Positions 50,145-61,953 of a stretch of DNA of 64,000 bases are shown piece by piece. A program made the position numbers and the translations under genes. The notes below the pieces were generated by a model, which saw nothing but the letters and a program-made list of their open reading frames with translations, was not told the origin of the DNA and did no database searches. Source of the stretch: Nelumbo lutea (lineage: Eukaryota > Streptophyta > Magnoliopsida > Proteales > Nelumbonaceae); NCBI GenBank assembly GCA_022828595.1, contig JAKGHH010000001.1, forward strand, positions 204,991,813 to 205,055,812, in the 5' to 3' direction. Positions within the stretch are counted from its first letter, which is position 1; each line of letters begins with the position of its first letter.

Positions 50145-50456
50145 TGTTCGTATGTCAGCAATAAGTTATGATTAGGATTAGTTCTTTATGATAAGATTAG
50201 GACTAGTTTTTTTCAGCTTTATCTTATCTTATCTTGCCATGTAAGCAATTCAGTCATTTTACAAGTATGATACTATGTATATAAATTTAAGAGGGGGGCT
50301 GCTGTTTAAACACACCAACCACTCTCTCTTTTCTCAAACCTCTCTACAAGTTCTCCTTCTCCATCTCTCTACTTTTTTTCTCCTCTCCTCTTATCTTTTC
50401 CTTTCTTTTGTTTTCTGTTCGAAACCCAAGGCTGATTGTAGTCTTATACGACTACT
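50145..50456 (+). repeat. 5' LTR of a Copia element
   Basis: The segment starts TGTTCGTATGTCAGC and ends directly before the primer-binding site. A CT-rich leader-like part (50,320-50,420) precedes the end. Length is about 312 bp. The terminal CA is not clear, so the right end is inferred from the PBS. It abuts LINE sequence on the left. Confidence 0.65.
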
Positions 50457-50469
50457 TGGTATCAGAGCA
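50457..50469 (+). other. Copia primer-binding site
   Basis: TGGTATCAGAGCA is the usual Copia site, complementary to the 3' end of initiator methionine tRNA. Confidence 0.88.
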
Positions 50470-51240
50470 CTCGATCTAGGAAATCTCATGTGGAATTAAT
50501 TCAGCCGACCACATGAGAATTAATTAGGGCTGGAAGCTTAGAAAAGTTTTTTTTTTTTTTTTTTTTCGGCTGATTCTTGGAGGTCACAAGGAGTCTTCAG
50601 CAACTGTCCAAGGATTGGAGGATGCTCCTTGTAATCAGGAAGAATCAGAGAAGAATTGGTGATCAAGATTGGAGGTGCCGATTAGTTTATTTCTGATCAA
50701 GATTGAAGTTTTTTAAAGAGGATTCTCTCAGGATCAGTTTTTTTTTCAGCATTTTCTGAGGTTGATCAGAATCAAGGTCAGTTTTTTGGAGTAAGACTGA
50801 AGGTGACGATCAGAATTTCCATATGATTTTTTTTTTTGGATCAAGATCAGTTCTTCTTCAGAAACTTCTGGGTAAGATTTCATCCTTTTTTGAGGACGAC
50901 AACAAGGATAGCTTAATCTGAGAGGTATGGCTATATATATGCTCTTTTTTTATTTAGGGTTTTAAGAGAAAACCCTGAAACCCAGGACTGTTACTATGTC
51001 CAAATAAGAGTTAGACTTGACTTTTGTGATTTAAGCTTGGCTGATATCAGATTTCTGTTCTTTGTTCTCTGTATTTAAAGACCTAGTACTGCTGAATCTG
51101 ATTTCTGCTTCTAGATTTATTGTTATTAGTTTCAGACCCAGTAGGCTGATTGTTACAGTAATTAGAATGTGGTTTTGATTAACTCCTAACCAAGAATAGT
51201 GTTTAAAAGCCAGGGGGAGGGTGTTTTTGGTTCAGGTAAC

Positions 51241-52292
51241 ATGACTGAAAACACTTTCTAGATTACAACTGTTAAGTTTGATGGATTAAACTACTTAGAA
51301 TGGGCCCAATCAGTCATAATGGCCATTGGGGGTAGAGGAAAACTGAACTATTTGTTGGGTGATATGAAGGAACCAACTAAGGAGGATACCATTTATGCTA
51401 AGTGGATTCAAGAGAATTATTTGGTGATGACATGGCTGTGCAACTCTATGTAGCCACACATCAACCGAAACTACTCATGGGCAAAAACAACTAAGGAAAT
51501 ATGGGATATTGTGAAAGAAACCTACTCTCAGCCCCTTAATGTTGCTAGGGCTTATGAGCTGAAATGTGAGGTTAAAAATCTCATGCAAGGAGAGAAACAG
51601 GTCTCTATTTATTTTTATACCTTGAAATCCCTGTGGTATGAAATTGACCACTTTGAAACAATTGAATGGGAGAGTCAGGAGGATGCACAAACTTACAGAA
51701 AGAAGGTTGAAACTAATAGAGTGTTTGAGTTCCTGGCTGGTCTAAATTTTGAATATGATAGTGTGAGACAACAGTTGTTGACAAGAGACAGTGTAACTCT
51801 ATCCCAAGCCTATTCCCTAGTGCACAGTGAAGAGGCTAGGAGAAAAGTTATGATACAACAACAACCTTTCGAATCAGCCCTGGCAGTAGTTAAGCCCAAA
51901 TCTAGGGGTGATAAAAAAAGGGATATGAAGAAGGAAGTTAAGAAGGACCTAGTATGTGAGCATTGCAAGAAATCTAAACATACTAAAGACATTGTTGGAA
52001 ATTGCATCCACATTTAGTTCCAACAAAACTCAAAAACAAAAAGGGGAATGCCAATATGGCTGTCAACACTGATAGTGCAGCCTCAATGGCCTTAAGAGGC
52101 AATCCTCTAGATACTCTAGCTGCTGTCCAATTTGCTCTAGTTTAGTTGAAAAATGAAGTTGGTAATTCAACTCCACTTCCTCAGACACCATCAACACCCC
52201 CTACCTCAGCTTTTGCTCATTTAGGTAATCGGGCCTCAGCTCCCCATGCCTCAAATACAAGTAATACAAAACATTCATGGATAATAGATTCT
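51241..52292 (+). pseudogene. Copia gag and start of protease (broken)
   Basis: The start is MTENTF, with an early stop. Then come VKFDGLNYLEWAQSVIMAIG, WIQENYLVMTWLCNSM with a stop, EIWDIVKETYSQPLNVARAY, and an open part at 51,511-52,017 with VFEFLAGLNFEYDSVRQQLL. A partial zinc knuckle (CEHCKKSKHTKD) follows, then a Pro/Thr-rich linker and HSWIIDS, the first strand of the protease, at 52,270-52,292. There the element is cut by repeat sequence. It is a Gag of the UBN2 type, homologous to the gag copies at 59.0 and 63.0 kb. Confidence 0.88.
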
Positions 52293-53018
52293 GTTTCATT
52301 GAGAAAACTGAAGAAGAAGAAGAACAACAACAGATCCCTGTTTTATTGAGAAAAATAAAAAAAGGGTGAGGCCCCTGTTTTACTGAGAAAAATCGAAAAA
52401 AAATAAAAGGGGCGGAGCCCCTATTTTTATGCATGCATTGTATGAAGAAGAAGAGACATAGGGCGGAGCCCCTGTTTCAGCCTGGATTGCCAATTGCCAC
52501 AGGAGGAAGAAGAACAAAAAAATAAATAAATAAATAACATACCTCTGGTTTGAATGAGCTTTGTTTGATTCAAGAATTAGGCTTGGACTGGAACTGGATG
52601 AACTTGAGCTTGAAGAGCTTCAACTTCCTCTAGGTTGTCTTCTAGAGTCTAACTTTTGGACGAAGGAAGCCTTCCCTCCAAATTTTTTTTTTTTTTTTTC
52701 TTTTGGTAGTTTTGGCAAAGGGATGTCGATTCAACTTTCTTTTTTTGTAAGTTTCCTATTTGTTTTTTTTTAATTTTTAATATTATTTTTTGAATCATAC
52801 GTTAAGTCGGATTGTGTATATCATATAGGTGCTCACCTGGGCCGCTTGTCGCCTGGCCTGAGACGCATGCCTAGGCGCAAAGGCGAGTTCCTGTTCAAGT
52901 CATGTGCGCCTTGGCCTGGGCGAGGCGCTCAGCCTGGAATGCGCCTCGCCTCTGCGCCTAGGCGCGCCTCAGGCGCACCTTGTAAAACACTGCATAGGCG
53001 TTGTCGCATAAAACACTG
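52293..53018. mobile_element. CCTAGGCGC-type non-autonomous element, related to 32,144-33,067
   Basis: The left part (52,320-52,480) has imperfect repeats of about 50-60 bp with CCTGTTTTACTGAGAAAAA and GGGGCGGAGCCCC. The element at 32.4 kb has the parallel word AAAGGGGCTAAGCCTCTATTT. The right part (52,820-52,990) is dense in GCGCCTAGGCG palindromes and ends ACCTTGTAAAACACTG, repeated as ATAAAACACTG at 53,008-53,018. It is a hAT-like noncoding element by comparison; no left inverted end was found. It lies between two Copia fragments of opposite orientation. Confidence 0.5.
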
Positions 53019-54375
53019 AGAGATAGGATGCAATGGAGGTGGCAAAGTGGGTGAGATAGGTAGGTCAAACACTGGAGTAGACAAAGGAGTTGGAATAGGA
53101 AGTGGTATAGATTGTTCACTTCCTTCTCCAAAAAAACTTCCTTTGAGAAGAACCCCTCGAGAAAAAAGGTGTGGACTAAAAAAATGTGACATCCATAGTA
53201 ATATATCAACTCCTAGAGATTGGGTCATAACAACAATACCCCTTCTGATTTCCTGCATACCCAAGGAAGACACAATTCTTTACCTTAGGATCCAGCTTTG
53301 AGCGGTGGGGACCAAGAACATGGACAAAGCACACACATCCAAACACCCTTAGAGGAATATGGAATGTCTCCCCCTTAGGAAAAAGAAGGCTGAACGGAGT
53401 GCTATATCCAAGAACACGAGAAGGCACCCGATTAATCAAGAACACTACTGTAAGAACTGCATTACCTCAAAAACGAATTGGAAATGTAGAGCTCAACATC
53501 ATGCTTCTTTCTACTTCCACAATACGTCTGTTCTTCCTTTCCGTTACACCATTCTGTTGTGGAGTGTATGTACAACTGCTTTGATGGATAATTCCACGTT
53601 CCAAAAGGTATGATGACAGGTTTTTTTTCAAAGTATTCATAGGCATTGTTTGGTTTAAATACTTTCACTTGTGCCCTAAACCGTGTCAGCACCATCTGAT
53701 GGAATTATTGAACCAAAGACGGTACCTCATCAAATATATCCAAGAGTACCGAGAATAATCATCCACAAAATGAAGAAAATATTGATAGCCACTCATAGAA
53801 GAAACATGGTATGGCCCCTACACATCAGTATGAACAATATAAAAAACAAAAGAACATCTTTTATTGCTTGCTTTAAAGGAATGCCTACAATTCTTTTCAA
53901 GTTGACAACCCTCACACTCCAAATTGGACAAGTTGACAAACTCAAACAATTTGGGAAACGAAAAATGCAAAGAAGCAAAAGACAAATGTCCTAACCGGTT
54001 ATGCCAAAGCATAATCTGACCCACTAACTCTGACTCAATACTCCTGCTGACATTATGACTTTGACGACTGGGAAGCGCATAATCTGACCCACTAACTGAT
54101 ACCATTCACCTCACGACCACTCCCAGTCGTCCTCTTTGATTCCAGATCCTGCAAAACACAATGACTAGGAGAAAAAATCACAAAACAGTTCAAATTCTTT
54201 GTTAAGCTACTAACAAATAAAAGATTAGTGCTCTATCTAGGAACATGAAGGACAAAAGGTAGGATAATGGTATCAGTTATCCTGACAGACCCTTTCCCAG
54301 CATTGGGAACATGTGATCCATCAACTGTGGAAACTCTTATCTCTGCTAGAGCAGAGGTGGTATGAGGTTAAAATG
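53019..54375 (-). pseudogene. Copia fragment: protease linker, GAG-pre-integrase, integrase parts
   Basis: From high to low the minus strand reads GKGSVRITDTIILPFVLHVP (about 54,240-54,300), then LWHNRLGHLSFASLHFSFPK and CEGCQLEKNCRHSF, the HHCC segment of Copia integrase (about 53,860-54,020). It then reads the integrase end (FLINRVPSRVLGYSTPFSLL and FGCVCFVHVLGPHRSKLDPK, 53,206-53,445) and a Pro-rich linker. The core DDE piece is broken at 53,460-53,700. RT is missing. It is probably the continuation of the gag at 58,870-59,222, split by the LINE at 54.4-58.86 kb. Confidence 0.82.
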
Positions 54376-54379
54376 ATGG

Positions 54380-57300
54380 AAATGATTTTTGATGAATGAC
54401 AATAAATTTATTAAATCAGAAGCAAATTTAGAGTGAGTTCATACAACATCCCAGCGAGAGGTGTGAGCTGCAACCCCTCATTGAACCTTACAAATAAACT
54501 AGGAAAGAAAAGCAAGAATCACAACTGAGTCCAAAATAAATCTTCCCTATTTACCCCTTGCTTAGCTAACACATCTGACAAGGTATTTGCTGATCTCCCC
54601 ACCCACTGTACAGTGATCAACATATTCCTTGTCAACCAACTAAAATTCTTCATTTCATTCTTGTAACGCCACATAGCCTCTTCAGGATTTTTCAACCAAC
54701 CCACCACCACTTTGGAATCCCCCTCGATTATTAGGTGTTGTACCCCCAGCTGGTTTGCAAATTGAACTCCTTGTACAACAGCTAAAAGTTTTGCCCTGAT
54801 GGAGTCCCCAATTCCCAAGGGACCTGAGTAGAGCAACAAAATCTCTCCCTTCTCATTTCTCAAAGCACCCCCCATTCTAAATAATCCTGGATTACCCATG
54901 CTACTTCTATCAAAGTTCAACTTTAGTGAGCCTTCGGATGGAGGAAACCAGCTTGTAATTGATTTGTCCTTTAGAGATGAACACGTCGCTACTGCTGACC
55001 AATTTCTCCAAAGGTCATTAAAGGAGAATTGATGAAAGATTTCCAAGGTCTTCAGCCAAGGTATTGCCCTATTTAACACACAGTCTTTCAAATCCTGACT
55101 GTTCCTTTCCTTTTCTTGAAAAATTCTAATATTCCTTTCTTCCCAAAGAGTGCAAATCAAGGCAGCACGAGCACATCTCCACATAATTCTCCCTATTGTT
55201 GTAGGCCAATAAAAGGTAAAATGGTTGAAGAGCATGTGAACTTCTGCTGGTAGACTCCAACTACCCCCAAACAATGAAAGTAGCCAAGCCCAAAGGTCTG
55301 TAGAAAAGGGATAAGATATTAATAGGTGGTAACAATCCTCACCATGAGCTCTACAGAGGATACACCAATTAGGAGAAATACAAAGGAAATGTCTTCTCTT
55401 TTGTAGGTTATCTAGAGTGTCTACTTTCCCATGGAATACTTCCCAACAAAACGCCATAATTTTTGGGGGAACTGACCTGCACCAAATTTCTTTTGACGGA
55501 AAAGGTTAGTGAATAGAAGGTTGAGAGATGGACTTGAAGAAAGAAGCACAAGTGAAGGTTCCATTGGGTCTAGGAGTCCAAACCCTCTTATCGGGCTTGG
55601 AGGGATCCAAACAAACCTGATTAAGACAACCAAGCAAAACAGAAAGAGAATCAATTTCATCATCCCTAAGTCCTCTGTGAAACCCAAAATCCCAAGTAGG
55701 ATCTAAGGGTGTTCCAAAAGGTGAGACAAATTTTGAGACCACCTCTTTTTTGTACAAAGAAATAGAAAATAGCGAAGGGAACAAATCCTTTAAAGGTGTG
55801 TCTCCTACCCAAATATCCTCCCCAAAAAGGACAGAGTTGCCAAAACAAACTTCATACCTGATAAAATTGAGGAATTGAGGAAGGGTGTTGTGAATAGCCT
55901 TCCAAGGTGCTGCTAGGTTAGCTTGCCTTGATACACCAGCATCCCATCCATTCTCTGACCTCCCATGAATGCTTCCCACCACCTCATGCCGCAATCTCTC
56001 TCTCTTTCTAATGGCCATGGCCACAACCATTTCCCTAACAGAGCTTGATTTTTTCTAGTTACCCTCCCAAGTCCCAAACCCCCCTCTTCTTCACTTCTGC
56101 ACACAATTTCCCAATTAACCAAGTGATCCTTTTTTTCTTGTTCTGGATCCCATAAGAAATCTCTCATCAACTTCTCCAGTTTCCTACCTTCCCTAACTAG
56201 TATCCTAAGAACAGGCAAAAAATAGGTAGGTAAGTTAGCCAGGGTAGCTCTTATTAGGGTAATTCTCCCTCCTAAAGAGATATAATTCCTCTTCCATGAG
56301 GCTAATCTCTTCTCAAACTTTTCTATCACTGGGGTCCAAAATCTATACTCCCTAGGATTTGCCCCTAAAGGAAGCCCTTAATAAGACATAGGCCAAGCAG
56401 AGGTGGAACACTCAAGACACTCCGCAATAGCCTCGACCTCCCCTACCTCCAAATTTATACCTGCTATGCAGTTCTTTTCCAAATTTATACTCAAATTAGA
56501 AATACTTTCTAATCCTTTGATTAGCTCCTTTAGGTTTGCTACCTTTTCGCTAAAACCTCCTTCACAAAAAATCATTAGGTCATCTGCAAACTGAAGGTGA
56601 GTGATGGGGAGTTGGTGTCTCCCTATTCTCCAACCCCTAATGGCATCTTTACTGTCAGCCTTAGTAATGATCCTACCAATCACATAAGCTACTAAGGTAA
56701 AAAGGAAGGGTGAGAGTGGATCCCCTTGCCTGACACCCCTGCAAGCTGGAAAAAAGTCCCTCACCATACCATTTACTAGAATAGAGTAGTGACAACTACT
56801 GCTACACCCAAAAATCCAACTACACCACTTGTCCTCAAATCCACAGTTTTGCATAACCTCTAATAGAAACTTCCAGTCCACCAAATCATAGGCCTTTTCA
56901 AGATCCAATTTACAAATGAAACCTTTCTTACTAGACCTTTTCATTTCCTCCACACACTCATTCGCAATTAAGATCTGATCTGTTATTTGTCGCCCTTGAA
57001 TGAAAGCCCCCTGGGTTTCACTAGTGATAGAAGGGAGGACTGTTTTGATCCTCAACGAGAGCACTTTAGCCAAAATTTTATAGATGCTTGTCACTAGACT
57101 AATAGGCCTATAATCTTTTGGGTGGTTGGCATCATTCTTCTTAGGTATCAAGGCCAAAAAGTTGGCATTAATTCTAGGGATTATAGTGTGATTGTCTGTA
57201 AATTCCTTAAAGACTTCAACTAAATCCTCTTTCAACACCTCCCAACAGTCTTGATAAAAATCCATTGTAAAGCCATCTGGACCTGGAGCTTTGGATCTAT

Positions 57301-58865
57301 CCATTAGAAAGACAGCTTTCTTAATCTCTTCTTTCTCGAAATCCCTTTCCAGCCATCTTGCCACTCCGTCATCAATTCTTGGCCAATCCACCCCTTCCAC
57401 GATTGCTCTCTCACTCAAAGGTCTTCTATAAATCGATTTGAAGTGGTCCACAAATTTTCTGGCTATGTCATCCTAGTTGGTAATCACCTCCTCTCCTATC
57501 TCTAGCTTGGTCACAAGATTCTTTCTTTGTCTCCCATTTGCCAAATCATGGAAGAATCTAGTGTTCCCATCGCCTTCCATAATCCACTTGTGTCTTCCCT
57601 CAGTAACACCTCTTCCAAATCCTTTTTCAATTGTCTCCTTAACACTCTGTCCTCCTCGGTCAGCCCATTTTGAGATTCCTTTACATCCAAGTTCTCTATT
57701 CGAGAGATTAGGCACAATTTTTGCTCCTCAATTCTACCAAAATGATCTCTATTCCACTCTTTTATTTTGGCTCTCAACCTTTTTAATTTCTTATGAAACT
57801 TGATCCCCTTCCATCTTACCCTCCTCTCCTCCTCACCCCACCATTCTTTCACTTTTTTCACAAAATCTGGATGAGTAAGCCACATATTTTTGAATCTAAA
57901 AGGTTTGGGTCCCATAGGAAAAAACTCAGTACCTATCTGGATAGGACAGTGATCGGAGGTGACCCTGGTTAACGCTCTAGCAACCAAGTTTTCCAAACTA
58001 TTCTCCCAGGCAAGGTTAAATAAGAACTTGTCCAACTTTGAACACAAAGGGGTTTCCTGAAGGTTGGACCAAGTGTAACTGGATTGCAGCAGAGGTATTT
58101 CCTTCAGTTCACATTCTTCAATAAAACCATTAAATTTCCTCATGCTTGTTGTAATTACCTGTTGGGGATTACTGATTTCATCAGAGAATCTAATGATTGC
58201 ATATAGTTCCTCCCACATCTCATTCCTCTCTCTATAGGAATTAGGGCCATAAACATCGGTTAAGACCCATACACACCCATTCTCTACATTCTTACACTTA
58301 ATGGAAACTGATAATCTGCCTATCAATTCTTCCACTACTTCTACCACATCCTCCCTCTACAGTGTTACGATCCCCCCCGAGGCTCTCCAAGGAGACGAGC
58401 TCCAACCTAAACCTCTAGACCTCCAAAAACTCCTCACCCATCTCCTATCTAATTCCATCATTTTGGATTCTTGTAATAGCACAATATTGGGTCTTTCCCT
58501 TCGGAGTAGGTCTTTGATCACCCTTCTCTTTCTTGCACTCCCTAACCCTCTTACATTCCAGCTAATAATTTTCATCGAGACAAAATAGCAAAAAACCCAT
58601 GAAAAGGCCATAGTCACCTCATTTTAGGCCTTTCCTCCTATCCCCTCTACCACTGAATTCTAAATCCCCCCTCACTGTTTGAAATTAGCCTTTCCACTTC
58701 AGATCTTTTTTTCTTCTTTGTTCCTTCCCCCCCTTCCTAATACAACAATCATCATTTTTCTTTTTTCCATCATTTTCAGCCAATGTCTGAGGAAGAATTT
58801 TACCCTGTTCACACTTATTTTGGCTACAACATCTTTCTAAGAATCCTTCCTTTTTTTTTTCAGTT
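54380..58865 (-). mobile_element. LINE-1b, nearly complete ORF2, inserted in a Copia
   Basis: This is the best preserved LINE in the window, in minus orientation. Order: a short ORF1 end (58,620-58,860), ORF2 from ATG 58,575 and the 3' tail to about 54,380. No clear poly(A) tail is visible. It lies between two same-strand Copia pieces, gag at 58,870-59,222 and integrase at 53,019-54,375, so it probably split that Copia. It is colinear with LINE-1a and with the fragments at 19.5 and 49 kb, so these form one family with an RNase H end. Confidence 0.85.
54519..58575 (-). pseudogene. LINE-1b ORF2: endonuclease, RT, zinc finger, RNase H
   Basis: The endonuclease starts MKIISWNVRGLGSARKRRVI and shows VLLQESKMMELDRRW and VTSDHCPIQ (58,575-57,850). 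RT lies at 57,451-56,378 with FLALIPKKNDANHPKDYRPI, CKLDLEKAYDLVDW, GVRQGDPLSPFLF and the catalytic LQFADDLMIFCEGG. The zinc-finger segment is at 55,460-55,300 (CISPNWCILCRAHGEDCYHL), and RNase H at 54,960-54,519 ([35 protein letters not shown]). In RNase H, NFDRSS stands for the usual NFDGSS; the Asp is kept. About six frame breaks or stops (near 58,350, 57,470, 56,370, 56,030 and 55,500) inactivate it, but long open blocks of 278, 312 and 357 residues show it is younger than its relatives here. Confidence 0.92.
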
Positions 58866-58869
58866 CCTC

Positions 58870-59222
58870 CATCATTGTACAGATCAGTTGATAGGCTCTA
58901 CCAACATTTTCATTCTATGAATAGGTTTTTGCTACTCCATCACAAATCTCCTTAGTTGTGTTAGCCTATAAAAAGTTCTTACTTATATGGGGTAACATGG
59001 AATTACACAACCAAGTCATCACCATGTAGTTCTCCTGTACCCATCGGGAATGGTTAGTTTTAGGTTTTTTTTCCTTATCGGTGACTTACCCCAATTTCCC
59101 ATGAGCACCAATGGCCATTTTTGTAGATTGTGACCATTCTAAGTAGTTTGTACCATCCAACTTGACTGTAGTGATGGTTTTGGCCCCGAAGAGGTCTCTA
59201 GCACCTCCTTTCCCAGATCCCA
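58870..59222 (-). pseudogene. Copia gag fragment
   Basis: The minus strand reads MGSGKGGARDLFGAKTITTV, KLDGTNYLEWSQSTKMAIGA, WVQENYMVMTWLCNSMLPHI and EICDGVAKTYS, with stops between. It is homologous to the gag at 51,241. It lies downstream of the PBS at 59,729-59,740 and is cut at about 58,868 by LINE-1b. Confidence 0.84.
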
Positions 59223-59728
59223 TTTCTCATGAAAATTTGTTTTTAACTACACAACCCTCCATAACTTTCAGAATAGGTTAGGAAATCAATTTGAGATGAA
59301 AAAGAAGGTATTTATCTCCTTTAGAAACTTCAAACACCCTCCTGGAGCCCTAGAAGCCCCTCCCTCCAAAGATTCCTTTTTCCGTGGAAGCGGGAGAAGA
59401 GAGAGAAGAGGTTGTCGCTCCCTCCAGAGACCTCCAAAAAGGTTAGGACTTGAACTACCCCCTTCAAAAAACCTCAAGGAACCCTAAAAAACTAGAGCAC
59501 CACTTCCTAGGTTAAAATTGAAGAGTCCTACTAAAACAGGATTCTCCCCCTTTCTCCAGTTCTTCCTGATTTTGGTGTAAAACCCTAGAGCAGCTACAAG
59601 GGATTGCAATTCTACCAAAAAATCCAAAAACTGGGCTTACCTAAAGTCTTCGATCAGCCCTTTACCTTATCATGCAGTCGGCCAATCTAGGGATGCATGA
59701 TGGAGTAGCTCAAGAAATGTTTAAACTT
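59223..59728 (-). other. Leader between Copia PBS and gag
   Basis: No coding motif is seen in the minus-strand leader. A segment at 59,286-59,487 is open on both strands but has biased composition (Pro, Lys, Arg) and no domain, so I treat it as chance. Confidence 0.5.
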
Positions 59729-59740
59729 GCTTTGATACCA
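59729..59740 (-). other. Copia primer-binding site (minus strand)
   Basis: The minus strand reads TGGTATCAAAGC, one base off the standard Copia site, directly beside the LTR at 59,741. Confidence 0.8.
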
Positions 59741-60073
59741 AGTAGAAAGGTTTGGACAACCTGTTTTGGTATAAAAACTGTAAAAAAAGAAGAAAAGAAA
59801 GAGGAGAAAAGGTTTTAGCTAAGAAAGAGAGAGATGAGAGATTGAAGAGAATGAGAGAAGCTCAGAATTAGGTCTGGTCTCTCCTTTCATTAGATTATAT
59901 ACTCATAAATAAAAGAGAGTGCAAAGACAAGTATGCCCATAGTACGTTGGCTACTTGTGAGAACTTAAAAAACACTCTTAACTTATACCATAAACTAATG
60001 GGCCTAAGGCCGAATAACTCCCTAACTATGTTATGTAAATAAAAAACATGTTATATCAGCCCAAAACTCAACA
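59741..60073 (-). repeat. Copia LTR shared by two bodies
   Basis: In minus orientation it begins TGTTGAGTTTTGGGC at 60,073 and ends before the PBS, about 333 bp. RNase H and the pol end lie upstream of it (60,074-60,535), and PBS, leader and gag lie downstream. It therefore acts as 3' LTR for one body and 5' LTR for the other, the pattern left by recombination between tandem copies. Confidence 0.74.
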
Positions 60074-60535
60074 GTTATAGATGCCAATCATGCCTAATTC
60101 ATTGTTCTACAAATACTGTAGGCCCTTTGTAAGAGCATTTGCAAGTTGCTCCTTGGAACTAACATATGGAGTACACACCTCACCTCTTTCAAGCTTCTCT
60201 CATATGAAATGTTTGTCAACCTCAATATGCTTAGTTCTATCACGGAAGACTGGGGCAGCTATGTCGATGGCTGCTTTATTGTCACAATAAAGTGGCATGG
60301 GGCTATCTACTACAAAACATGGTTCTTCGATTAAGTTCTTTAACCAAAGTACTTCAGCAACTCCATGTGCCATGGTTTTATATTCAGCTTAAGCATTGGA
60401 CCTTGTAACAACACTTTGTTTCTTGCTTCTCCATGTAACTAAGTTTCCTCCTATGAAGGTGCAATACCCACTAGTGGATTAGAACCAATATGATGTCCTT
60501 GAGAAGAACCAGTTATAGTACTATTGGTTTGGGAC
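60074..60535 (-). pseudogene. Copia RNase H (3' end of pol)
   Basis: The minus strand reads SKKQSVVTRSNA with AEYKTMAHGVAEVLWLKNLI, PLYCDNKAAIDIAAPVFRDR, TKHIEVDKHFI and QLANALTKGL. The catalytic DNKAAI Asp is kept. One stop lies in the AEYK segment. It joins gag sequence directly on its upstream side, so protease, integrase and RT are deleted. Confidence 0.87.
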
Positions 60536-60544
60536 CCTAGTTCT

Positions 60545-61520
60545 AATATGCAACATTGGTTGTATTGTACTTCTTGGGCTTTTGCTTCTTGGTGGGTTTC
60601 TTTGGTTGCACTGCTAGATGCCAACAAGTCTCAAGGGTGTGTCTAGGGCATTGACACTTGACAATTTGTGCACCACAATTTGTCTTTCTCATCACCTTTT
60701 GGCTTTCTGTCAATCTCATTCTTCACCCTAGCCCCCACTACTGCCACCCTTTGCAATGAGAGCAATCTATGCCCCTTAGTAGGATTCATAGCATTTCTCA
60801 TGCTCTCCTCTGACTGTACCAAAACATACACCTCTTGTATTGAAGGTAACTCCTTGCTCATTGGATCTAGACTTTGGTGGGTTCATATATTGGATTTGGA
60901 CCCAATTGAAGGCAAAGATTCTCAATTGAGACACCGGTTTCTTGTAAACTTTGGCATCATCCTAATCCTTTTTGTCAATAAGCTGCTAGTGATCTAACTC
61001 TTTCCACATAGAGGTAAGGGCATAATAAGTTGAGACTTGAGAGGCTCCTATCTCTTTGTTTACAAGCTAAGTACTTAGGTTGTAGTTGGTACATCTTGGC
61101 ATAGTGCCTCTATTTTGCATAGTAGTGTTCACTTGTTCTCAGATCTCATAAGCAACATCTACACAAATTTCTTCCTTAGATGGGTTGCTTAGACGCAAGA
61201 AGCCAAGACAAGATCATACTATTTTCCTGTGGTCCCACCTATCATGTTCTACAATGCTAATTTTAGGTTCCGTAACTTTTCCATTGAGATATCCAGCTTC
61301 TGATCTCCCTTTCCAACAATGAATAATCTAATAGTCTTGGATCATTCCAACTTTCTAAGTAATTTAATCCATCCAAAGGTGTAATTTCCATAGGGAAATT
61401 AATGCTATCCATGCCACATTCAGCATTGACTATGAGAAAGTCTTAAGTGGCTGAATCCTCATTGGCCATAGGGAAGACTTCTACAACTTCTAACTTCCCT
61501 TTCTAATGAATGGAAGCACT
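60545..61520 (-). pseudogene. Copia gag joined to RNase H by an internal deletion
   Basis: The minus strand shows a decayed gag: LDGLNYLESWNDPRLLDYSL near 61,370, VDVAYEI, VNKEIGASQVSTYYAL, and the open part at 60,643-60,861 with LPSIQEVYVLVQSEESMRNA followed by KGDEKDKLWCTNCQ, the start of a zinc knuckle. After that, at about 60,540, comes RNase H. More than 2 kb of pol is therefore missing. The 5' LTR of this body is not seen; family-B LTR sequence in the opposite orientation begins at about 61,530. Confidence 0.75.
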
Positions 61521-61529
61521 GAAAAACTC

Positions 61530-61953
61530 CAAAGGGAAAGTTATGCCCTTAGCTCCAAACGGATTAATGTACATAGACTTTTATGTATGAATGATATAAG
61601 TACATTATTGTTTTATGTTCAGATTGGTGTGCTTTTGTGAAATTCTCCTTAAACTGGACACTTATGAGACTTGAGTTAGTTTAGAATGTTCTTGGCCATT
61701 GGATAGACTTGGGGAGTCTATCATGACAAGGTTGATATTGATGTGCTGTCGAATTGGTGGAGCAACTTGTCTCAACTACTAGGGTTTGACCTCAAGCACA
61801 GTCAATGGGTGTTTGTGAGAAGCACTAAACCAAGACCAATTTCTAATTATGCCCTGGACCTTGGAGATAAATGGGCAAAATTGAAAAATTGCACTTAGCC
61901 CCAGGCTTGAGTCTGATACTGTACCAGGTCTTGGACTAAACTACTTTTGATAT
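61530..61953 (+). repeat. LTR family B, copy C (5' part only)
   Basis: Sequence aligning with 36,630-37,050: CCTTAGCTCCAA, TTAATGTACATAGAC, GGACACTTATGAGACTTGAG and TTAGAATGTTCTTGGCC. Similarity stops at TTTTGATAT (61,953), where a Copia LTR begins, so this copy is interrupted by that insertion. Confidence 0.8.

Noticed and set aside
52320..52480. Tandem repeat with GGGGCGGAGCCCC as a regulatory array or CRISPR
   Set aside because: Only three or four imperfect copies, shared with a noncoding transposable element at 32.4 kb.
59286..59487. Overlapping open frames on both strands between Copia PBS and gag
   Set aside because: Biased composition without a domain; the position is a retroelement leader.
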